Positions 1-7,627 of a DNA stretch of 44,671 nucleotides are shown here, piece by piece. The stretch covers positions 1-44,671 of the forward strand of contig CALXPQ010000008.1 of NCBI GenBank assembly GCA_944390485.1. Direction: 5' to 3'. Origin of the DNA: Veillonellales bacterium. Lineage in GTDB: Bacteria > Bacillota > Negativicutes > Veillonellales > Dialisteraceae. The notes under the pieces were generated by a model. The model saw only the letters and a list, made by a program, of their open reading frames with translations, did not search any database and was not told the origin of the DNA. The position numbers and the translations under genes are program-made. Position 1 is the stretch's first letter. Every line of letters starts with the position of its first letter.

Positions 1-442
1 GGGACAGTACAAACTGCAAGACGCGGCAGGCCGCCCCGCCTGCTGCGGCTCTGAGGAGCCGCACCGGCCCTTTTTCTTAATGGCCGGGCGCAAATTCGGC
101 GCTCCGGTTGAGAGCGCCTGAGGAGAAGGGCGGCACAGATTAAAAAGCCGCCCCGCTGGAACTGCCCGGCTTCGGGGCCGGGCTCAGGCGAGGGGATGAG
201 CCGTATTCCCGTCCGCGGGGAAAGGAGTGTCCGCAAGCGGACTGTTCCGCCGTGCTGCGCACGGGCGTAAAGGGGAAAGAGGAATCCGGCTGCGCCGGAA
301 ATTTACGCGGCGCGTTGCGCCTGCGTATGGGAAAGAGGAAAGCCCGGCAGAGCCGGGCCCTGTCCGCCGCGTTTCGCGCGAGCGTATGAGGAGCAGCATT
401 GGCAGGATTAACCTTTGTGCGTGATTTAGAAAATTTTTTATC
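1..442. other. Gene-free GC-rich region with many short hairpins
   Basis: No open frame here has a ribosome binding site, a recognisable domain or convincing codon use. The sequence is rich in short self-complementary stretches, for example GTGTCCGC/GCGGAC near 229-243, TCCGG/CCGGA near 285-300 and GCCCGGC/GCCGGGC near 343-359. The phrase GGGAAAGAGGAA occurs twice, near 273 and 329. It leads directly into the tandem repeat array. It may be part of the same structured intergenic block; no function is assigned. Confidence 0.4.
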
Positions 443-841
443 GTATGTGGGTCCGCTCCTGCATGAGGTTGTACGTCAGCACAAGGGAGCGTGCTGGCAC
501 GCGACACAAACCTTCCCCGGGCATGAAGAAAAAGCGGTCGTCTCCATGTGGTTCTGCATCTGTGTATGAGAAACGTTCACGTCGGAAATGAAGCCCGCAT
601 CCTGTGCACGAAGCAAGTTTAGCATTGGTTCAGCTTCCCCGCCCCTTTGAACGGAGGCCGGTGCCCGAAGGGAGAAAATTTCGCCGGTGGCGTCAGCCGC
701 AGCGCCTGTTTGAGCGACCGCAGGGAGCGAGTTGCGCGGAGGGTAGTGACCGGCGAAATTTTCAGGCCGCAGTGACGGGGCGGCATTTTCTTCCTTTGGC
801 GACTTTCCATTCTTTTTTGGAAAAGAAGGAAAGTCGCAGAC
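443..841. repeat. Tandem structured repeat, unit 0 (5' end diverged)
   Basis: First recognisable copy of an intergenic unit repeated head-to-tail. In order it holds a box GCCCCTTTGAACGGAGGCCG (641-660), an inverted repeat with 15 bp arms 674-688 and 749-763 (GAAAATTTCGCCGGT and its exact complement) enclosing a loop box (707-733) with GAGCGACCG and GGGAGCGAGTT, then a box beginning AGGCCG, then a second hairpin with arms 799-808 and 828-837 (GCGACTTTCC/GGAAAGTCGC). It ends at the CATGGAATC that opens the next unit (842). Confidence 0.75.
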
Positions 842-1200
842 CATGGAATCGTATTCCAGAAATGGAAACGGTCGTACATGAGAAATACATACGGCATCTC
901 TATGTGGACCTGCCCCCGGTGTGCGCGAAACATTCGCGTCGAAAATGAAACCCGCACCTCATGCACGATAACGGGCGAGCATTGGTCCAGCATCCCCGCC
1001 CGTTCCGTTGGAGGCCGACCCCGGAGGGGGAAGCTGGGCACCGGCTCAGCGTGAAGACGGGACGCCGTGTTTGAGCGACCGGAGGGAGCGAGTTGCGGCC
1101 CGTTAGCTGAGACGGTGATCAGCTTAGGCCGGAAACGCGCGGCGGCGCCCCCTTTCTTGGCCGACATTCTTTCCGGGCGGCGGGAAAGAATGTCGGAGGC
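842..1200. repeat. Tandem structured repeat, unit 1 (359 bp)
   Basis: Starts CATGGAATCGTATTCC. It carries the diverged GCCCGTTCCGTTGGAGGCC box (998-1016), inverted-repeat arms 1031-1043 and 1113-1125 (AAGCTGGGCACCG/CGGTGATCAGCTT, 11 of 13 pairs) around the GAGCGACCG...GGGAGCGAGTT loop (1068-1094), and a perfect 14 bp terminal hairpin 1161-1174/1183-1196 (CCGACATTCTTTCC). Stem sequences differ from units 0 and 2 although loop and flanking boxes are conserved. Confidence 0.8.
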
Positions 1201-1600
1201 CATGGAATCGTATTCCTAAAACGGACTCATTCGTAAATGACTGGACACGTACGGTCTCGCCATGTGGGTCTGCATCGCCTGCGAAGGAAAAATTTTATTG
1301 TGATGTGGGGATGCCCTGATGTTTACGAAACATTCGCATCGAAAATGAAGTCCGCCCCTCATGCACGATATCAGTTGAGTACTGGTGCAGCTCCCCGCCC
1401 CTTTGAACGGAGGCCGGTGCCGCAGGGGAAAGATTTGACGGCTCGGAGCGCCCGGACGGAATGACTGTCTGAGCGAGCGCAGCGAGCGAGTTTCATTCCG
1501 TCAGCGGAGGGCCGTCAAATCTTAGGCCGGAGTGACGGGGCGGCCGTTTGGCCCTTTGCTTACTTTCCGCCTTGTCGGGACAAGGGGGAAAGTAAGGGAC
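1201..1600. repeat. Tandem structured repeat, unit 2 (400 bp)
   Basis: Starts CATGGAATCGTATTCC. It has the box GCCCCTTTGAACGGAGGCCG at 1397-1416 (identical to unit 0), an outer stem 1430-1442/1511-1523 (AAGATTTGACGGC, perfect), a nested stem 1455-1464/1493-1502 (GACGGAATGA, perfect) around GAGCGAGCGCAGCGAGCGAG, and a terminal hairpin 1559-1568/1587-1596 (CTTACTTTCC). The extra 40 bp relative to unit 1 lies mainly in the 5' third. Confidence 0.8.
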
Positions 1601-1725
1601 CATGGAATCTTATTCCCCAAATGGATTCATTCGTAAATGAGAGGCACATACGGACTCTCTATGTGGGTCCGCACCAGTGTGGCCGGACACGTAAGGCATC
1701 GCAGATGTGGATCTGCTTCGACAGC
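1601..1725. repeat. Tandem structured repeat, truncated final unit
   Basis: Begins CATGGAATCTTATTCC and runs through the conserved CGTAAATGAG and ATGTGGGTCCGC boxes, then loses similarity before the main inverted repeat. 1726-1896 holds no gene or repeat that I recognise. Confidence 0.65.
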
Positions 1726-1901
1726 TTCGATAGAGGCAGACGGCCCCATCTGTATCTGCCCCGCCTGCGTAGCAAAGCTGGCCGACGCATAAGAGCCTGC
1801 TTTTGCCTGACAGTCCTGCGTGGCCCCGAAAATGAGCCCGGCTCCGACAGCTTCGGAAACGTTATCCGCCTGCCTGTGCTTTCCGGCGGGCAGACGCAAA
1901 A

Positions 1902-1934
1902 AAAACAGGCCTCCCAAATCGGGAAGCCTGTTTT
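1902..1934 (-). terminator. Terminator of the outer-membrane protein gene
   Basis: Read on the minus strand, a hairpin pairing ACAGGC with GCCTGT is followed by a run of eight T. It lies just after the stop codon at 1943. Confidence 0.8.
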
Positions 1935-1942
1935 CGTGTGCC

Positions 1943-2458
1943 TTAGAAGCGGTAATTCACGCCGATGCCCACGCCGTCTTCGTTGCTTACGTCGTCGCGG
2001 TCATAGTAGGTGTAGTTGATGTCCAGATCGAAGGACGGGGCGAGGTCGTAGAGGACGCCCACTTTCGCTTCGTATTCCACGCTGGAGACTTTGAGGCCCG
2101 CATAGGCGTCGAGGCGGTCCGCCAGATTGGTCATGCCTTCCACGAGTCCGAAGGTCTTCGAGCCGTGGTCGTTGTAGTCGCGGCTGCCGAGGCCGAGGTA
2201 CATGTGGCCGAGGCGGTATTTCGCGTAGACGTCGGTCTCGTTGTCGCGGTTGATCCAGTCGCGGTATTCCGCGCCGACGACGAGGCGGTTCAGCGGGGAG
2301 AATTCCAGATACATGTTGTGGATGCCGTCGGCTGCGCTGTTGTAGGAGTAGCCGATGTTGCCGCCGAGGGCGGGGACGTAGGTGACGGGTGCCGCCTGCG
2401 CGGTGTACGCGCCGCCGGCAAGGGCCGCGGCTGCGGCGAGGAGAATCAGTTTTTTCAT
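1943..2458 (-). CDS. Small outer-membrane beta-barrel (porin-like) protein
   Basis: 171 residues. It has a signal peptide (MKK, hydrophobic LILLAAAAALAGGAYTAQA, then AAPVTY with likely cleavage after AQA near residue 22). The mature part alternates polar and aromatic residues in strand-like blocks (GGNIGYSYNS, MYLEFSPLNRLVVGAEY, VYAKYRLGHMYLGLG, YEAKVGVLYDL, FDLDINYTYYD) and ends VGIGVNYRF, a C-terminal aromatic residue typical of BAM-inserted barrels. It probably folds as an 8-strand outer-membrane barrel and so implies a diderm envelope. The substrate is unknown. The gene is monocistronic, with its own terminator and a TATAAT-like element (complement of 2499-2504) upstream. Confidence 0.75.
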   Translation of the reverse strand: MKKLILLAAAAALAGGAYTAQAAPVTYVPALGGNIGYSYNSAADGIHNMYLEFSPLNRLVVGAEYRDWINRDNETDVYAKYRLGHMYLGLGSRDYNDHGSKTFGLVEGMTNLADRLDAYAGLKVSSVEYEAKVGVLYDLAPSFDLDINYTYYDRDDVSNEDGVGIGVNYRF

Positions 2459-2556
2459 GGGGATGCACCCTCCTTTTGCTCACGTTCTGATTTTTTCCAT
2501 TATATCATTTTCCGGCGGGCGGAAACAATGATTTTTCGGCGCGGCGAAGAAATCCG

Positions 2557-2589
2557 CAAAACAAAACCGCCCTTCCGGAGAAGAGCGGT
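2557..2589 (-). terminator. Terminator of the malate/lactate dehydrogenase gene
   Basis: On the minus strand, ACCGC...GCGGT (2585-2589 with 2566-2570, plus an inner GAAG/CTTC pairing) is followed by TTTTGTTTTG. It lies 19 bp beyond the stop codon. Confidence 0.7.
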
Positions 2590-2607
2590 GACAGGGGCCG
2601 TGCGGTC

Positions 2608-3561
2608 TCACAGGGTGAGGGCGCGGGCGAAATGTTCTTTCAGCACTTTGATGGACGCTTCGAATTCCGCCTGTTCTTCGTCGGTGAGATGGATGCGGAT
2701 GATGTCTTCCACGCCTTTCGCGCCGACTTTGACGGGGACGGAGGCGAAGGTGTCCTTCACGCCGTACAGGTCGTCCAGGTAGACGGAGCACGGGAGGATC
2801 TTGTGCTCGTCGTGGAGGATGGCGCGCACGAGTTCTGCCGTGGCGGAGGAGACGCCGAATTCGGTGCAGCCTTTGCCGTCGTTTTCAAAGTAGCCGCCGC
2901 GGTGGACTTTTTCGAGCACGTCGGCCTTGCTGTCCATGTGGTATTTCTCCGGTTCTTCCGCAAGGAGTTCGTCCAGGGGCTTGCCCGCGACGTACACATG
3001 GCTCCAGGGGATCATGCTGCTGTCGCCGTGTTCGCCGAGAAGGTAGGCCGTGACGGAGCGGCGGTTCACATTGAGCTGGCTGGCGAGCTGCATCTGGAGG
3101 CGCGCCGAGTCGAGGGCGGTGCCGGAGCCGATGATGCGGTCTTTCGGCCAGTCGAGTTTGTACTGGAGGTATTCGGCGATGATGTCGCACGGATTGGAAA
3201 TGGAAATGATGATGCCGTCGAAGCCGGAGGCCGCGATGAGCGGGACGATGTCCTTCGTGGTGGCGATGGCGTCGTCCATCATGTCGAGGCGGGTCTGTCC
3301 GGGCTGGCGGGTCTTGCCGCTCGCGTTGATGAGGATGTCCGCGTCTTTCATATCTGCCACGGTGCCGCTGTAGGCGACGACGTGGTGAGGCATGTAGGAG
3401 ACGGCGTCCATGATGTCCATGGCTTCGCCGGCCGCTTTTTTCTCCTTGATATCGTAGAAGACGAATTCGTCGGCCAGGCCCTGCGTGGCGAGGCTGAGTG
3501 CTACGTGAGGTCCGACGTTCCCTGCTCCGATGATGCCGATTTTTCTTGTTTTGATTGCCAT
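2608..3561 (-). CDS. NAD-dependent malate/lactate dehydrogenase family enzyme
   Basis: 317 residues, full length for the LDH/MDH superfamily. It interconverts a 2-hydroxy acid and a 2-oxo acid with NAD(H) in the cytoplasm. The N-terminal Rossmann motif is GAGNVG (12-17); Asp37 at the end of strand two points to NAD rather than NADP. The substrate loop reads GKTRQPGQTR (82-91): Arg85 occupies the position that is Gln in classic lactate dehydrogenases and Arg in malate dehydrogenases, and Arg91 is the second substrate Arg. Asn123 (ISNP), Asp151 and His178 (GEHGD) complete the catalytic set. Overall similarity also recalls L-2-hydroxyisocaproate dehydrogenases, so malate is inferred, not proven. 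It is transcribed alone, with a -10-like element at the complement of 3606-3611. Confidence 0.85.
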   Translation of the reverse strand: MAIKTRKIGIIGAGNVGPHVALSLATQGLADEFVFYDIKEKKAAGEAMDIMDAVSYMPHHVVAYSGTVADMKDADILINASGKTRQPGQTRLDMMDDAIATTKDIVPLIAASGFDGIIISISNPCDIIAEYLQYKLDWPKDRIIGSGTALDSARLQMQLASQLNVNRRSVTAYLLGEHGDSSMIPWSHVYVAGKPLDELLAEEPEKYHMDSKADVLEKVHRGGYFENDGKGCTEFGVSSATAELVRAILHDEHKILPCSVYLDDLYGVKDTFASVPVKVGAKGVEDIIRIHLTDEEQAEFEASIKVLKEHFARALTL

Positions 3562-3676
3562 ACTGCTATGCTCCTTTTCTTCCCCTTATGGGATGATTTC
3601 TTTTCATTATACGCCCGCTTTCTGGGTCTGGCTATGGGAAAGGCGGACTTTTCGGAAATTTTACAGCCGCGAGGCA

Positions 3677-3702
3677 TGAAAAAAAGCCTCCGGAGAGGCT
3701 GT
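3677..3702 (-). terminator. Terminator of the prfC-ribU operon
   Basis: On the minus strand AGCCTC-TCCG-GAGGCT is followed by seven T, directly after the S-component stop codon. Confidence 0.85.
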
Positions 3703-4268
3703 CACTGGAAATACGCGGCCAGTTTCTTCCACAGGAGGGAGGAGAGGGCCGCCACGGCCGCGCCTTTCACGAGGTTGAAGGGGACGACGGCCAGGAGGAT
3801 GTAGTCGGAGAGGGAGGCGGCGGGAGAGCCGGCGGCGCGGGCCATGGCGAGGAGCTGCGCTTCGTCGATGTGAAAGGCGGCGAAGTAGAGCGGGAGCAGC
3901 ACGGCCGCATTGAGGAAAGCGGCGGCCGCCGTCATGGAGAGGACCGCGGCGGTGAAGCCGAAAGCGCGGCCCCACGGCGCGGCGCATCGGAAGGCGGCGA
4001 GGTACACGAGGGAGACGAGGAAGTTGCAGATCTCGCCGATGCCGAGGCTCTCGGAGACGAAGAGGTGGATGATGTCCTTCACGGCGGTGATGAAGACCGC
4101 CGCGGGCAGCCCCATGGAGAAGAGGCCGATCACGGCGGGCACGTCGCTCATGTCGATCTTCATGAAGGGCGGCACGAAGGGCACGGGGATCTCCGCGTAG
4201 GTGAGGATGACGCCCACCGCGGCGAGCACGCCCGCCATGGGGAGGGAGAGCGGATGGAGCGGCGTCAT
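3702..4268 (-). CDS. ECF transporter S component, RibU-like (riboflavin)
   Basis: 188 residues with five or six hydrophobic segments: LPMAGVLAAVGVILTY, VPAVIGLFSMGLPAAVFITAV, ICNFLVSLVYLAAF, AFGFTAAVLSMTAAAAFLNAAVLLPLYFAAF and YILLAVVPFNLVKGAAVAAL. The segment MKIDMSDVPAVIGLFSMG followed by a KDIIHL stretch is the signature region of RibU-type S components, so riboflavin uptake with a shared ECF A/A'/T module is the likely role. No energising module is in the window. The start codon overlaps the prfC stop as ATGA, so the two are translationally coupled. Another S-component specificity cannot be excluded. Confidence 0.75.
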   Translation of the reverse strand: MTPLHPLSLPMAGVLAAVGVILTYAEIPVPFVPPFMKIDMSDVPAVIGLFSMGLPAAVFITAVKDIIHLFVSESLGIGEICNFLVSLVYLAAFRCAAPWGRAFGFTAAVLSMTAAAAFLNAAVLLPLYFAAFHIDEAQLLAMARAAGSPAASLSDYILLAVVPFNLVKGAAVAALSSLLWKKLAAYFQ

Positions 4269-5869
4269 TCGGCGGCGCTCTCTTCGATGATGGGCGGCGA
4301 TTCGAGGAAGGTCACGTCCGGATTGCGCTGAGCGAGCCAGCCGGCCTGCCATTCGTTCGGCAGGAGGTACACCGGGCGGTCTTTCCGGTCGCGCACGGTG
4401 AGGGCGCTGTCGAGGCCGGTGAGAGCGTCGGGTTCCACGTTCCCCTTCGTCCACCGGGCGGCGGTGAAGGAGAGCGGCTCCAGCCGGACTTCCACGTTGT
4501 ATTCGTTCTCCAGCCGGTACTTCATGACTTCGAACTGGAGCTGGCCCACCGCGCCGATGATGAAGGACTCCATCACGTAGGGCTGGGTGTAGACCTGGAT
4601 GGCCCCTTCCTGCGCGAGCTGGCCCACGCCGCGGAGGAACTGCTTGCGCTTCATGGAGGATTTCGGCGAGAGGCGGGCGAAGAGCTCCGGCGGGAAGACC
4701 GGGAAGTCGCTGTAGGTGACGGGGTGCTTCTTCTCGCACACGGTGTCGCCCACGCCGAGCTCGCCCGTGTCGAAGACGCCGATGATGTCGCCGGGATAGG
4801 CTTTCTCCACGATGGTGCGCTCCGTGGCGAGGAACTGCTGCGGCTGGGAGAGGCGGATGGTGTCGCCGCTCTGGCGGTGGAGCACGGAGAGGCCTTTCTC
4901 GAAGACGCCGGAGCAGATGCGCAGGAAAGCCACGCGGTCGTGGTGCTTCGGGTCCATGTTCGCCTGGATCTTGAAGACGAAGGCGGAGAATGCCGGGTCT
5001 TCCGGCGCGATGGAGCCTTCGAGGGTCTTCCGCGTCTGCGGCGGCGGCGCGAGTTCGAGGAATTTTTCCAGGAAGGTCTGCACGCCGAAGTTCGTCATGG
5101 CGCTGCCGAAGAACATGGGCGTGAGCTCGCCCCGGGCGACCTTGTCCGCGTCGAAGGGATCGCCCGCTTCATTCAGGAGGTCCAGGTCGTCCAGGAGGGA
5201 CTGGATCTCTTCGTCGGTGAGGAGGGAGCGGACCGCTTCGTCGTCGAGCCGGCCGGAGACAACTTCCAGCTTCTTCGTGCCGTGGGCACTGTCGCGGATG
5301 AAGACGTGCGCCGTCTCCGTGGTGCGGTCGTAGATGCCGGTGTAGCTGCCGTTCACGCCGATGGGCCAGTTCATGGGGCAGGAGCGGATGCCCAGCACGT
5401 CTTCGATGTCCGCCATGAGGTCGAAGGGATTCTTGCCGAAATGGTCGATCTTGTTCACGAAGGTGAAGATCGGGATGCCCCGGTCGGAGCAGACCTTGAA
5501 GAGCTTCTTCGTCTGCGCTTCCACGCCTTTCGCCACGTCGATGACCATGACCGCGCTGTCCACGGCCATGAGGGTGCGGTACGTGTCTTCGGAGAAGTCC
5601 GCGTGCCCCGGGGTGTCGAGGATGTTCACGCGGCAGCCCCCGTAGTCAAAGGCGAGCACGGAGCTCGTCACGGAGATGCCGCGCTGCTTTTCGATCTCCA
5701 TCCAGTCGGACACGGCATAGCGGGCGGTCTTGCGCGCCTTTACCGAGCCGGCGAGATGGATGGCTCCGCCGTAGAGGAGCAGTTTTTCCGTGAGCGTCGT
5801 CTTGCCCGCGTCCGGGTGGGAGATGATGGCAAAGGTGCGGCGCCGTTTGATTTCTTCCAGATCTGTCAT
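4265..5869 (-). CDS. prfC: Peptide chain release factor 3
   Basis: 534 residues, the usual RF3 length. This translational GTPase recycles RF1/RF2 from the ribosome after peptide release. The P-loop is HPDAGKTT (18-25), switch II is [16 protein letters not shown] and the guanine motif is NKID. The RF3-specific run ARYAVSDWMEIEKQRGISVTSS separates it from EF-G and TypA. Domains II and III follow, with the C-terminal QLQFEVMKYRLENEYNVEV typical of RF3. The start has a GGTGAATC Shine-Dalgarno-like stretch just upstream. It is the first gene of a two-gene operon with the ECF S component; the pairing looks like co-transcription without an obvious functional link. Confidence 0.95.
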   Translation of the reverse strand: MTDLEEIKRRRTFAIISHPDAGKTTLTEKLLLYGGAIHLAGSVKARKTARYAVSDWMEIEKQRGISVTSSVLAFDYGGCRVNILDTPGHADFSEDTYRTLMAVDSAVMVIDVAKGVEAQTKKLFKVCSDRGIPIFTFVNKIDHFGKNPFDLMADIEDVLGIRSCPMNWPIGVNGSYTGIYDRTTETAHVFIRDSAHGTKKLEVVSGRLDDEAVRSLLTDEEIQSLLDDLDLLNEAGDPFDADKVARGELTPMFFGSAMTNFGVQTFLEKFLELAPPPQTRKTLEGSIAPEDPAFSAFVFKIQANMDPKHHDRVAFLRICSGVFEKGLSVLHRQSGDTIRLSQPQQFLATERTIVEKAYPGDIIGVFDTGELGVGDTVCEKKHPVTYSDFPVFPPELFARLSPKSSMKRKQFLRGVGQLAQEGAIQVYTQPYVMESFIIGAVGQLQFEVMKYRLENEYNVEVRLEPLSFTAARWTKGNVEPDALTGLDSALTVRDRKDRPVYLLPNEWQAGWLAQRNPDVTFLESPPIIEESAAE

Positions 5870-6036
5870 GATTCACCTCAAAGATTTACGTCAGAACATA
5901 CCCTCTTATTATACCGAAAAAGGGGAGGAAATACCACGGCGGCGGGCAGGGCGGGGCAGCGGGCGCGCGCCGCCCTGCGGGAGGGAGGCGGCGGCCGGGA
6001 AATTTCCGCGCGGGAGGGCCGGCTGATGCGCTTTTA

Positions 6037-6045
6037 TGCTATAAT
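6037..6045 (+). promoter_or_regulatory. Extended -10 promoter for the HNH-like/dcd operon
   Basis: TGC-TATAAT, an extended -10 with no good -35 at 17 bp. It lies 41 bp before the start codon in an otherwise GC-rich stretch. A similar TGCTATAAT precedes arsA and TGCTACAAT precedes the rlmI-like gene. Confidence 0.6.
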
Positions 6046-6086
6046 TTATTAATAGAATCTTTTTTCAGAGGGGAGCGCAGTGCGGC

Positions 6087-6953
6087 ATGGCCAGACGGAA
6101 GGGCAGAAAGGTATGGGACGGGATCAGCCGGGAGGAGTGGCTCTCGCTTTTCGCGGACCCGGAGGTCATGACGGATCTGGTGATGCGCATCTTCCGCGCG
6201 CTCTACCACGCCCCGCGCCATGAGGACAGCGCGAAGCACATCGCCGCCGCCATGGAGATCGAGTACCGGGCGCTTAACGCGGCCGTGGGCTGGGCGGGGA
6301 CGAAGATCCGCGCCCGGTGGGACGCGGCGCACCCCGCGCCGGCCGCGGAGGACGGTACGGAAGCGGAGCCGGCGGGACCGGCGCGCGCCCCGTGGGAATA
6401 CGTCTTCGACGGCGCGGAAGAGGAAGACGGCACGTACCTCTGGATATTGAAGCCCGCCGCGGCGGAAGCCTGGCGCGAGCTGGAGGAGGCGGACTGGCCG
6501 GAGAAGGGCGAGCTCCGGGAGATCCTCTCGGAGGACGCGTCGTCCTTCGGCCGCGAGGGGAGCCTCTTCGCCGAAGCGCCCCACGAGACGGTGCGGCGCA
6601 TCCGCGGGCTCCTCGAGGAGGAGCGGCTCTTCCGCCGGCGGGCGCTGGCCGGCGGGGCGCGGTGCACCGTGTGCGGTATGGGGCGCATGCCGCTCCTCCG
6701 GGCGGTGCCCTACGGCGAAGGCGGCCGGAAGCACCGGGGGCTCCTCTTCTGCCCCACCCACGGCGCGCTCTTCGCGGCGCACCTCATCTCGTTCAGCCCG
6801 AAGGGGGCGCTCCTCATCTCCGACTCGCTCTCTCCGGCGGACCGGGAGGCGATGGGGCTCCGGGAGGGCATGACCGCGAAGAATCCGTTCAGCGGCCGGC
6901 GCATGGCGGTCCACCGCCGCATTTTTAACGCATCGAGGAGGAAAGAGAAATGA
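6087..6953 (+). CDS. Treble-clef/HNH-like zinc protein of unknown role
   Basis: 288 residues, not assignable by name. The first 100 residues are helical and polar. A hydrophilic middle (about 110-190) is rich in Glu and Arg. The C-terminal part shows Cys193-x2-Cys196 and Cys222-x2-His225, followed by GALFAAHLISFSPKGALLISDSLS. This resembles the HNH_2-type nuclease core (CxxC, then GLLxCxxHxxLFxxxxIxFxxxG), but the His usually found after the first Cys pair is not evident (LLRAVPYGEG), so catalysis is doubtful. Its stop overlaps the dcd start as ATGA, so the two are co-expressed. A nuclease, a nucleotide-pool sensor or a DNA-binding protein are all possible. Confidence 0.55.
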   Translation: MARRKGRKVWDGISREEWLSLFADPEVMTDLVMRIFRALYHAPRHEDSAKHIAAAMEIEYRALNAAVGWAGTKIRARWDAAHPAPAAEDGTEAEPAGPARAPWEYVFDGAEEEDGTYLWILKPAAAEAWRELEEADWPEKGELREILSEDASSFGREGSLFAEAPHETVRRIRGLLEEERLFRRRALAGGARCTVCGMGRMPLLRAVPYGEGGRKHRGLLFCPTHGALFAAHLISFSPKGALLISDSLSPADREAMGLREGMTAKNPFSGRRMAVHRRIFNASRRKEK

Positions 6954-7471
6954 TTTTGTCCGGCAGAGAAATCGCCCGGCACATGGGCCATGAAATCATC
7001 ATCGAACCGTTCAATCCGAAGCAGGTGAATCCGAACAGCTACAACCTGACGCTCGCCGACGAGCTGATGGTGTACGACGACCCGGTGCTGGACATGAAAA
7101 AAAGGAATACCGGCCATATCCTGAAGATACCGGCGGAGGGGTACCTCCTCCAGCCGAACACGCTCTACCTCGGACGCACCCGCGAGTACACGAAGACGGA
7201 CTGCTTCGTGCCCATGCTGGAGGGGCGCTCGTCCATCGGCCGGCTGGGGCTTTTCATCCATGTTACCGCGGGTTTCGGCGACGTGGGCTTCGCCGGATAC
7301 TGGACGCTGGAGATGTTCTGCGTGCAGCCGATCCGCATCTACGCGGGGGTGGAAATCTGCCAGATCTACTTCCATACGGTGCTCGGCGAGGCGGACAAAT
7401 ATACGCACGGAAAGTATCAGAACAACGAAGGAATCCAGCCGAGCCTGCTTTACAAAGATTTCGAAAAATAG
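6950..7471 (+). CDS. dcd: dCTP deaminase
   Basis: 173 residues. It deaminates dCTP to dUTP, feeding thymidylate synthesis; some relatives also hydrolyse dUTP to dUMP, and which type this is cannot be decided by eye. The signature EGRSSIGRLGL (GRSS at 92-95) is followed by the catalytic Glu121 in GYWTLEM, and the C-terminus ends in the nucleotide-closing tail YQNNEGIQPSLLYKDFEK. The start is set by GAGGAGGA (6935-6942) about 7 bp upstream. It is coupled to the preceding HNH-like gene and ends at a terminator. Confidence 0.93.
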   Translation: MILSGREIARHMGHEIIIEPFNPKQVNPNSYNLTLADELMVYDDPVLDMKKRNTGHILKIPAEGYLLQPNTLYLGRTREYTKTDCFVPMLEGRSSIGRLGLFIHVTAGFGDVGFAGYWTLEMFCVQPIRIYAGVEICQIYFHTVLGEADKYTHGKYQNNEGIQPSLLYKDFEK

Positions 7472-7514
7472 TATGATAAAAACAACTTCATAAACCGGCC
7501 GAGCGCAAAGAAGT

Positions 7515-7560
7515 GCAGCAGACGAGCATGACCCGCGGGTATGCCCCTGTTGCTTTTTTT
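7515..7560 (+). terminator. Terminator after dcd
   Basis: GCAGCAG (7515-7521) pairs with CTGTTGC (7547-7553, one G-U), enclosing an inner GCAT-ACCC/GGGT-ATGC stem, followed by seven T. Confidence 0.75.
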
Positions 7561-7627
7561 ATTTCCGGAAACGGCGCCGCCGGCGGGAGGGCACACATCC
7601 TGAAAAGAACAGAAGGGGGTATTTTCT

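Noticed and set aside
443..1725. CRISPR array
   Set aside because: Repeat units are about 360-400 bp, not 23-47 bp repeats with unique spacers, and no cas genes are near.
604..2019. Several short open frames in the repeat array
   Set aside because: Their translations follow the repeats in different frames in different units, lack ribosome sites, and are broken by unit length differences not divisible by three. Structure, not coding, is conserved.
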